The notes under the pieces were generated by a model that saw only the letters and a program-made list of their open reading frames with translations, did not search any database and was not told where the DNA came from. From an uncultured Prevotellaceae bacterium (lineage in GTDB: Bacteria; Bacteroidota; Bacteroidia; Bacteroidales; Bacteroidaceae), in the NCBI GenBank assembly GCA_902775075.1, contig CACYKX010000107.1, forward strand, positions 1 to 10,719: DNA of 10,719 nt. Reading direction: 5' to 3'. This document shows, in pieces, positions 5,141 to 10,719 of this stretch. A program made the position numbers and the translations under genes. Position 1 is the first letter of the stretch. The number at the start of each line of letters is the position of its first letter.

Positions 5141-7279
5141 ATGAAAAATAAATATTATATTTTAGGAACTACATTTTGCGGATTGATGTCTCTCGGACTA
5201 ACATCTTGCGATAATGATGCGTTCCTAGATGTCGAACACTATAATACAATTGATCCTTCGGGATTGTTCGAGAAAAATTCCAATGCCGTGAAAGGTATCA
5301 ACGGTGTATATGATATGATGTATCCTAATGATGACTATGATGGTGACTGGGGTTTCAAGCCTAACTTGTTTACGGGTTGTCACCCTACTATCGATACTCA
5401 GGCTACGGGTTGGGATAAAAACTGGAACTCTCAGGCTTGGAATGCTAACTCTTCGGAGTTGCTCTCGGGATGGAAACAGGTTTATGCGGGTATCATGCGC
5501 GCCAACGACTATCTTGACGGACTGGAGAAAGCGGAGACTAACCGTGAGTTTACGGAGGCTTATAAGACGAATCTGAGTGGACAGGCTCATGCGCTTCGTG
5601 GTTTCTTCTATCATTGGTTGGCTACAACGTTCGGTCGTGTCCCTATGTTGGAGGCTGGCGAAAACTATGTCAACACGCCTACCAAGAAACGCGCTGAGAC
5701 TTATACTGAGATGTGGGACTTCATTATCTCTGACTTTGAACAGGCTGCCAAGGAATTGCAATGGACGCCTATGGATAATGAGTATGGCCGCGCTACAAAG
5801 GGTATGGCTCTAGCTTATCTGGGGGATTCTTATATGTGGAAGGCTTATCGTCTTACCGATGGTTCTAATGGTCAGACTAAGGATGAAGCTCAGGCTAAGG
5901 AACTTTACAAGAAGGCTGCTGAATGTTTCAAGCAAATCCTCGACAGTAAGACTTATAAGCTCAACGAATCTTTCACTACGCTTTGGGACCCTGCTTCTGC
6001 TTGGGGACCTGAGACTATCTGGTGCGAGCAACTTGATGAGGGTAAAAACTGGGGACAGTGGAATAACCTTACTTCTAAGTTGATGCTGAAATGGTATACA
6101 GCTTGTCCTGAAAATGGTGGCTGGGGTTCTCTGTTCCTCTCTTGGGAGTGGTACTCTAGTTACGAAAAGGGTGATAAGCGTCGCGATGGTTCTTGCTACA
6201 CGGGTGCTGTTCTCGAGGAGTCTGAAGCTAAGGCGCTCTATGAGAAGTATAAACCGCTTTATTCTGAACAGAATGACGAGAAGTCGCCTATCTATTACAA
6301 GAATAATCCTTACTACTATGCTAGAGATTACAAAGCTGACGCTAAACCTTACAACATCGTAGACAAGACTTCTCCTGTTTATGGAAACAACCCTTATCTG
6401 CAGGAGCGTTTAGGCCATAATGGTATCGTTTACTGGACTAAGAAGGAACTTGATGAGTATCATGAAAATATGTACAAGGATCCAAAGAATTATCCTGACA
6501 AATACGATCCTAACAAATGGTTCAAGCCTGGTGATCTTAAGGCTGTAACTTCAAAGACTGTGAACTATCACTTTACCAATGGTGAATGGGCGCCAGCTAT
6601 CTGGAGTTCTAAGATGTGGCGTACAGCTTCTGCTGACTATAAGTCTTGGGGTGATGGCCACTGGAGTCCTACTCCTATCTATTGGAAGCGTTTGCCTAAC
6701 GTGATGTTGGATTATGCTGAATGTTTGTTCCGTACCGAGGGTGAGAACTCTGTAGAGGCTTGGAAGCAGATCAATGAGTTGCGTAAGCGTGCTTTCGGTA
6801 AGCTGGAGGATGGTAACGAGAAGGCTCTTACCACTAAATACTTGCCTTACTATAATAGTTTCGCAGAATGGGTTGGCCGTGATGCGGAAGAGAATGTTCC
6901 TAATGGTTTCAAGAAGAAACTTTCTGCTTATCCTATTCCTTTCGGTAGCCATGGAAATACTGCCGAGGATGCCAAAACTTACTATACCGCTCTGAAGGCT
7001 AAGAAGGGCTTCACTTCTCCTGTATGGAAGGTTGCTGTAAACGAGGAGCGTCGTAAGGAGTTCAACTGTGAATGGTCTTTACGTCCTGATATGCAGCGTT
7101 CTGGCTACATGGCTGACCACGTGGCTCACAACTATCCTAAACGTCCTGCCGAGGCTAATATGGCAAATATTCCTTGGACTACTCGTGAATATGAATATGA
7201 TGACTCTAAGATGGATATGCCTATCCCTCAGGATGAGATTTTGAAGAATAAGGATTGCGATCAGAACCCTAATTATTAA
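5141..7279 (+). CDS. SusD/RagB-family surface glycan-binding lipoprotein
   Basis: This is the partner lipoprotein that caps the SusC-like barrel and delivers glycan to it. The signal peptide ends in the lipobox L-T-S-C with the lipidated Cys at 23, followed by acidic residues (CDND) that suit surface export. The N-terminal helical SusD fold is visible (SGQAHALRGFFYHWLATTFGR near 146-166). The late conserved block PIYWKRLPNVMLDYAEC lies near 511, NEERRKEF follows, and the end is PIPQDEILKN...QNPNY, the standard SusD C-terminus. At 712 residues it is longer than most SusD proteins (about 500-650). The extra length appears to lie in a Tyr/Asn/Lys/Pro-rich stretch around 345-510. It is translated from the same message as the SusC-like gene, and a terminator follows 63 bp after the stop. 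Confidence 0.95.
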   Translation: MKNKYYILGTTFCGLMSLGLTSCDNDAFLDVEHYNTIDPSGLFEKNSNAVKGINGVYDMMYPNDDYDGDWGFKPNLFTGCHPTIDTQATGWDKNWNSQAWNANSSELLSGWKQVYAGIMRANDYLDGLEKAETNREFTEAYKTNLSGQAHALRGFFYHWLATTFGRVPMLEAGENYVNTPTKKRAETYTEMWDFIISDFEQAAKELQWTPMDNEYGRATKGMALAYLGDSYMWKAYRLTDGSNGQTKDEAQAKELYKKAAECFKQILDSKTYKLNESFTTLWDPASAWGPETIWCEQLDEGKNWGQWNNLTSKLMLKWYTACPENGGWGSLFLSWEWYSSYEKGDKRRDGSCYTGAVLEESEAKALYEKYKPLYSEQNDEKSPIYYKNNPYYYARDYKADAKPYNIVDKTSPVYGNNPYLQERLGHNGIVYWTKKELDEYHENMYKDPKNYPDKYDPNKWFKPGDLKAVTSKTVNYHFTNGEWAPAIWSSKMWRTASADYKSWGDGHWSPTPIYWKRLPNVMLDYAECLFRTEGENSVEAWKQINELRKRAFGKLEDGNEKALTTKYLPYYNSFAEWVGRDAEENVPNGFKKKLSAYPIPFGSHGNTAEDAKTYYTALKAKKGFTSPVWKVAVNEERRKEFNCEWSLRPDMQRSGYMADHVAHNYPKRPAEANMANIPWTTREYEYDDSKMDMPIPQDEILKNKDCDQNPNY

Positions 7280-7305
7280 TGGGAAATTAAAATACATTCA
7301 TAGTT

Positions 7306-7331
7306 ACTTTTTGCTATCGAGCAAAAAAAGT
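7306..7331 (+). repeat. A/T-rich hairpin after the susD-like gene
   Basis: ACTTTTTGCT (7306-7315) pairs with AGCAAAAA...AGT (7320-7331) around ATCG, with two unpaired A residues. It precedes the stronger terminator by ten bases. On the minus strand its T-run provides a U-tract after the 7342-7374 hairpin. Confidence 0.4.
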
Positions 7332-7341
7332 TAAAATCGTA

Positions 7342-7379
7342 AAGAGGACTGTGTTGTGAGGATACGGTCCTCTTCTTTT
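7342..7379 (+). terminator. Rho-independent terminator of the susC/susD-like operon
   Basis: AAGAGGAC (7342-7349) pairs with GTCCTCTT (7367-7374), and the stem continues inwards with G-C, A-U and wobble pairs to a five-base loop near 7356-7360. CTTTTAT follows. On the minus strand the hairpin is followed by ACGATTTTAAC and then a T7 run, so it could also stop transcripts from the convergent aldolase gene. Confidence 0.8.
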
Positions 7380-7420
7380 ATGTGTACTTTTCTATCCGTG
7401 ATAGATGAATATTCTCCCCA

Positions 7421-7464
7421 CTACATCGGTGTCTCTCGTAACAGTTACGAGAGTTCTAGTGTAG
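7421..7464. repeat. Strong two-part hairpin between convergent genes
   Basis: CTCTCGTAAC (7433-7442) and GTTACGAGAG (7444-7453) are perfect inverted arms, and an outer arm CTACAT (7421-7426) pairs with GTGTAG (7459-7464) with one wobble. Neither strand has a U-tract directly after it, so it is not a classical terminator. It lies 23 bp past the aldolase stop codon and may protect that message's 3' end or bind a protein. Confidence 0.55.
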
Positions 7465-7486
7465 ATGAGAAATTATTCTAATAGAA

Positions 7487-8521
7487 TCAGATATTATTCA
7501 ATGCCTCATCGAGAGCTATGATGTCTTCATCGGTAGTTGCCCAACTGGTAACGAATCGACAAAGTATCTCATTCTCGTTGAGTGGTTCCCAAACTTCAAA
7601 GGCTATCTTTCGCATCAATATCTTTTTCTGTTCCGGACTTAGTATAACAAACTGTTGATTGGTAGGTGAATCTATACCCATACGGAATCCGTGATGTTCA
7701 AAGACTGCCTTAAGCTTCATGGCCATCTGCATGGCGTGACGGGATATACGGAAATAAAGATCGTCGCTAAACAATGTATCAAACTGGATACCAAGCATGC
7801 GCCCTTTGGCAAGTAATGCGCCGTGGTTCTTCACAATGGTAAAAAGTCGCTTCAGTGCGCGGGTGTTCGTATAGACTACAGCTTCTCCAAACATCGCCCC
7901 TACCTTGGTTCCTCCAATATAGAAGACATCGCAATGCTTTGCAAGGAATGGTAAGGTTACGTCACACTTATCTGAAGCTAACGCATAGCCTAGACGGGCT
8001 CCATCGATATAGAGATAAAGGGAATACTTACGACACACATCATAGATATCGGCAATTTCTTGCTTGGTATACAATCCGCCAAGTTCTGTAGGGAAAGTGA
8101 TGTACACCATTCCTGGCTGTACCATGTGACGACTACTCTCATCGACTGTAAAGGCTGCCATATATTTCTCGAGTTGGTCGGCTTTCAACTTGCCATCAGC
8201 ACTTGGTAATGCGATGACCTTGTGACTAAAAGCTTCTATGGCTCCTGCCTCGTGAACATTGATATGACCCGTATCTACACAAATTACTCCCTCATAGTTA
8301 CACAATAGCGAATCTATGACCGTACTATTGGTTTGCGTACCTCCTACAAGGAAGAAAATGTCTGCTTCTTCGAGTTCACATGCTCTCTTAATTTTCGCTT
8401 TTGCCTGCTCGCAATAGGGATCAAATCCATATCCACTAGTTTTGTCATTGTTGGTTTCTATGAGTCTTCTTAAAATCGCAGGCTCTACGCCATTGTTGTA
8501 ATCACTTTCAAACGATATCAT
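7487..8521 (-). CDS. ltaE: Low-specificity threonine aldolase / beta-eliminating-lyase family PLP enzyme
   Basis: A 344-residue cytoplasmic fold-type I PLP enzyme, expected to cleave L-threonine and L-allo-threonine to glycine and acetaldehyde. Visible family features are FESDYNNGV at the N-terminus, GGTQTNS at 60-66 (cofactor phosphate region), DTGHINVHE with H86 and H90, the PLP-ring aspartate in YIDGARLG (D173, R176), and YIGGTKVG with K206 as the Schiff-base lysine. The frame is open further upstream to 8608, but those 29 codons run through the promoter. ATG 8521-8519 is therefore the start, agreeing with the family N-terminus. The gene is convergent with the susC/susD-like operon and separated from the upstream lipoprotein gene by a terminator, so it is its own unit. 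The precise substrate stereospecificity, and hence the ltaE symbol, is less sure than the family. Confidence 0.88.
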   Translation of the reverse strand: MISFESDYNNGVEPAILRRLIETNNDKTSGYGFDPYCEQAKAKIKRACELEEADIFFLVGGTQTNSTVIDSLLCNYEGVICVDTGHINVHEAGAIEAFSHKVIALPSADGKLKADQLEKYMAAFTVDESSRHMVQPGMVYITFPTELGGLYTKQEIADIYDVCRKYSLYLYIDGARLGYALASDKCDVTLPFLAKHCDVFYIGGTKVGAMFGEAVVYTNTRALKRLFTIVKNHGALLAKGRMLGIQFDTLFSDDLYFRISRHAMQMAMKLKAVFEHHGFRMGIDSPTNQQFVILSPEQKKILMRKIAFEVWEPLNENEILCRFVTSWATTDEDIIALDEALNNI

Positions 8522-8543
8522 AATGTTTCTCTTATAATTGGTG

Positions 8544-8574
8544 CAAAAGTACAAAAAAAATAGGATTACAGAAA
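8544..8574 (-). promoter_or_regulatory. Promoter of the threonine aldolase gene
   Basis: TACTTTTG (8551-8544, minus strand) matches TAnnTTTG; TTTC (8574-8571), 19 bp upstream, is one base from the -33 consensus. Transcription would start near 8537, leaving a leader of about 16 nt before ATG 8521. This placement rules out translation starting farther upstream. Confidence 0.65.
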
Positions 8575-8584
8575 ACGATATCGT
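8575..8584. promoter_or_regulatory. ACGATATCGT palindrome at the aldolase promoter
   Basis: A perfect 10-bp palindrome abuts the -33 box. A near copy, AACGATATCA, lies at 8511-8520 over the start codon, so two like sites flank the promoter about 63 bp apart. This could be an operator pair; no regulator is encoded in the window. Confidence 0.3.
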
Positions 8585-8601
8585 GAATATATGAATTGCG
8601 G

Positions 8602-8650
8602 AATACAAAAAATCGTACTACTCAAGAATCCATCTTGAAGTAGTACGATT
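8602..8650 (-). terminator. Terminator of the susD-like/glycan-binding operon
   Basis: The arms 8633-8650 and 8611-8627 form a stem of about 17 bp with one bulged base and a five-base loop. On the minus strand the stem runs into TTTTTTGTATTC. It insulates the aldolase promoter just downstream from the upstream operon. Confidence 0.85.
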
Positions 8651-8660
8651 GTTATTTGAT

Positions 8661-8696
8661 GTGTTTGGCAAGATTAGATGATAATCTCACCAACAC
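8661..8696 (-). repeat. Second hairpin directly after the glycan-binding lipoprotein gene
   Basis: GTGTTTGG (8661-8668) pairs with CCAACAC (8690-8696) with one bulge, and inside it AGATTA (8671-8676) pairs with TAATCT (8682-8687) around GATGA. It begins five bases after the stop codon on the minus strand and lies between the gene and the terminator, where it could shield the transcript from 3' exonucleases. Confidence 0.55.
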
Positions 8697-8701
8697 AACG
8701 C

Positions 8702-9964
8702 TTACTTATAAGAAATCATTGTAATCGCATAACCATAACCTGACATGCGGAAACCATGATTCTTGATAATATCTACGTCCTTATCAGAGAGTGTGATCTC
8801 TGCAATGCCCTTCTCTCCTACGGCACCATTCAGCTTGTAGTCGTTTGCGTACTCTGGGAAGACAAAATCCCAGTCACCCATGAAACGAATCTGGTGATAG
8901 TTCTCACCCTTAGGGTCATTAATGATATATCCTACCTTGATCTTCATACCGACCTTTGCAGCCGCTGTAATCTGTTCATTTACCTGATCGAAAACATTCC
9001 AGTTGACACCAAATCCTTCAGCATTCTCCCAGATAATCTTTTCGCTGAGAACTGTAAGACGACCCTTAGTAGTCATTTTGTTGTCTACATAGAATGATGC
9101 GGCACTACCATCCTTGGTAGTAGCTGTTACATCATACTCGCCTGCTGCCAAATCACCTACGTTCAAAGTGATAGAAGTAGCTGTATGCTCGGTAATGTTT
9201 GCCTGAGTGTTACCAACCTTTACAGAAGCTATCTTGTCGAGGTTAAGACCATTCAAGGTAACGACACCGTTATCTGTGCGCAGGTCGCCATTAGCTACTA
9301 ATACTGATGATGTGACATTGAATTTACCGACACCATACTTGAAACCGTCTGCGCCTACAAGAGATGCACGATAAGTACTATCCTTAAGGTCTGAAGGAAC
9401 AGTAAAGCTGATTGCATCGCCATCAACCTTGACATTCTGTGCCTCTTTGCCACCTATGACGATACCAGAAACCTTATCAAGGTTCTGACCATGAATAGTA
9501 GCTGTCTTACCCGGAGAAATAAATCGCTCTGTAGTAGATTCGCCCAATACAGGATCGCCTTCTGCAGGATTTACCACAAGTTTAGTAGTACGAGAGGTTG
9601 ACAATCCCTTAGTTGTTGTGGCAACGATCTTAAGGATATAAGTACCTGCCTCTACTGGCTGATTGATGGTTGATCCTTCGAAAACCTTTTCACCATCAAG
9701 ATACCAATCTACCCTTGTATAGTGGATAGGAGTAGCAATCACCTTGAAATTGAAACTATCCGTACGGGTAATTGTCTTCAATACTGCAGGTTCACCATTC
9801 ACCCACTCTGGGATATCTGTGTTGAGGATTCGTGGAGAATCATTCTCATCAGCAGTAAAGAATGCCTCGTCACTCGAAGAACATGCTGTGAATGCCATTG
9901 GGGCTGTCATCAACAAAAGCATTCCGAATGTACGGGCTGCATTTTTAATATAATTGAATTTCAT
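8702..9964 (-). CDS. Surface glycan-binding lipoprotein with Ig/IPT-like repeats
   Basis: A 420-residue lipoprotein, lipobox F-T-A-C with Cys28, followed by SSSDE, consistent with display on the cell surface. Residues about 44-132 look like an Ig or PKD-like domain. Two IPT/TIG-like repeats follow at about 137-217 (motif GQNLDKVSGIVIGG) and 219-293 (motif GLNLDKIASVKVG). The C-terminal 120 residues (301-420) form a beta-rich domain with W312, W322 and W365 and the end GFRMSGYGYAITMISY, like carbohydrate-binding beta-sandwiches at the tips of SusE/F-position proteins. The position directly after a SusD-like gene (43-bp gap) supports an SGBP role: extending a binding module from the cell and holding polysaccharide near the SusC/D complex. 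No catalytic motif is seen. The ligand is unknown. Confidence 0.85.
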   Translation of the reverse strand: MKFNYIKNAARTFGMLLLMTAPMAFTACSSSDEAFFTADENDSPRILNTDIPEWVNGEPAVLKTITRTDSFNFKVIATPIHYTRVDWYLDGEKVFEGSTINQPVEAGTYILKIVATTTKGLSTSRTTKLVVNPAEGDPVLGESTTERFISPGKTATIHGQNLDKVSGIVIGGKEAQNVKVDGDAISFTVPSDLKDSTYRASLVGADGFKYGVGKFNVTSSVLVANGDLRTDNGVVTLNGLNLDKIASVKVGNTQANITEHTATSITLNVGDLAAGEYDVTATTKDGSAASFYVDNKMTTKGRLTVLSEKIIWENAEGFGVNWNVFDQVNEQITAAAKVGMKIKVGYIINDPKGENYHQIRFMGDWDFVFPEYANDYKLNGAVGEKGIAEITLSDKDVDIIKNHGFRMSGYGYAITMISYK

Positions 9965-10007
9965 AATTCTACGCTTAAAATATTGATATTATATCGGATT
10001 TACAGAT

Positions 10008-10719
10008 TTACTTCTTAGTCGGAGCATCAACATTTACATCTTTAGCATCCCACCACATACGTTTGTGCCAGTTATCTGTACCACCAAGACGCTGAATAGC
10101 ATCATTATAATTGACAGTATTATACTTACCCTCGAGCATTGGATATTTCAAACGTGTTGGAGTTGAAAGATCTGCATCATCATAAGTAAATCCATCATGG
10201 GTCTTGAAGTTCGCACGATTCTGCATAACAGGATAGTCTGAACGACGAAGGTTAGCCCAAGCCTCAGAAGGATTCATCATGTGAAGGATCCATGCCTGAG
10301 TATTGATGGTCTCCTTAGGGTTGCTACCCAAAGGATTAGCAGCGATAAAGGTATTGATCTCCTCATCAGAAATCTTCTCACTATTTGTGAGATAATAATC
10401 ATTAAGAATTTCCATTGACTCCTTTACACCCTGCTCATAAAGAGTCTCGGCGCTACCATCAACAGTCCAACCCTTAGTCTTAGCTTCGGCCTTAAGGAAA
10501 TTAACCTCAGCAGAAGTAATAAGAAATCCAGGACGATCTGGCATCTCGAAATCAATATTAAGTGCCGGACGGAGCATACGAGCATCAAAGTTACCAGTGT
10601 TGTAACCTGCTTCAGGATCCTGCTCAACAAGTTTTGCAAGTGTAGGAATCTCTGAAAGACTAGGGGCATTTACCCAATCTGTATACCATGCTGCACCTGG
10701 GTTACAAGCAGGCTCTTTC
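10008..10719 (-). CDS. SusD-like lipoprotein, SusD-like_2 type, C-terminal part (5' end outside window)
   Basis: The frame is open from the window edge to TAA at 10010-10008, giving 236 complete residues. An internal ATG at 10577 is not the start, since coding continues upstream of it in the same frame. Conserved features are FLITSAEVNFLKAEAKTKGW, the LYEQGVKESME helix, AWANLRRSDYP (the Ser/Thr-Asp/Gly-Tyr-Pro block of the family) and the C-terminal AIQRLGGTDNWHKRMWWD. These fit the SusD-like_2 branch (starch-binding-associating outer-membrane proteins), unlike the classical SusD/RagB protein at 5141-7279. It would bind glycan over a SusC-like barrel, presumably encoded just upstream outside the window. 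The next gene downstream is the surface glycan-binding lipoprotein. Confidence 0.92.
   Translation of the reverse strand, partial: KEPACNPGAAWYTDWVNAPSLSEIPTLAKLVEQDPEAGYNTGNFDARMLRPALNIDFEMPDRPGFLITSAEVNFLKAEAKTKGWTVDGSAETLYEQGVKESMEILNDYYLTNSEKISDEEINTFIAANPLGSNPKETINTQAWILHMMNPSEAWANLRRSDYPVMQNRANFKTHDGFTYDDADLSTPTRLKYPMLEGKYNTVNYNDAIQRLGGTDNWHKRMWWDAKDVNVDAPTKK

Noticed and set aside
5225..5761. 178-residue minus-strand open frame inside the susD-like gene
   Set aside because: It is antisense to a well-conserved SusD region and is basic and low in complexity.
8522..8608. 29-codon N-terminal extension of the aldolase with a hydrophobic stretch resembling a signal anchor
   Set aside because: It overlaps the promoter, so it would not be transcribed from it, and the family begins at the internal Met. 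The apparent membrane segment comes from T-rich promoter DNA.
10424..10669. 81-residue minus-strand frame in the second SusD-like gene
   Set aside because: It is an out-of-frame shadow of the real coding frame, which is open to the window edge.

Overview
The window looks like a chromosomal segment of a gut or rumen Bacteroidales bacterium, most probably Prevotella/Segatella. The evidence is paired SusC/SusD outer-membrane glycan-uptake genes, lipoproteins with Bacteroidetes-type lipoboxes, promoters of the TTTG-N19/20-TAnnTTTG type rather than the E. coli type, AT-rich intergenic DNA and little Shine-Dalgarno signal. The genus is inference; the phylum-level assignment is firm.

Layout. (1) Bases 1-147 hold the C-terminal tail of an unidentified membrane protein. 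(2) Bases 148-1794 form an unusually long gap of about 1.65 kb without a convincing intact gene. It contains a possible decayed phage-gene fragment on the minus strand (345-175), palindromes and inverted repeats (about 590-915), an 11-bp tandem repeat (983-1015), and an apparently self-contained minus-strand transcription unit with a promoter at 1440-1409 and a terminator hairpin at 1056-1027. The gap ends in the control region of the next operon: three AAGGTT direct repeats spaced 20 and 21 bp apart, then a TATATTTG -7 box. (3) Bases 1795-7279 are a SusC-like TonB-dependent transporter followed 40 bp later by a large SusD-like lipoprotein, closed by a strong terminator at 7342-7379. (4) On the opposite strand, 8521-7487 encodes a low-specificity threonine aldolase-type PLP enzyme with its own promoter. 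(5) Also on the minus strand, 10719-8702 is the distal part of a second glycan-uptake operon: the end of a SusD-like protein of the SusD-like_2 type, then a lipoprotein with Ig/IPT-type repeats and a C-terminal beta-sandwich, probably a surface glycan-binding protein, closed by tandem hairpins.

Working together: each uptake cluster would bind a glycan at the cell surface (SusD-like lipoprotein plus surface glycan-binding protein) and import it through a SusC-like beta-barrel energised by TonB. No glycoside hydrolase, polysaccharide lyase or dedicated regulator is visible, so substrates cannot be assigned from this window. The aldolase sits between the two convergent clusters, is transcribed separately and is probably an unrelated housekeeping gene. 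I see no defence system, CRISPR array, tRNA, rRNA or intact mobile element. The least explained stretch is the 1.65-kb gap, especially 969-1414.
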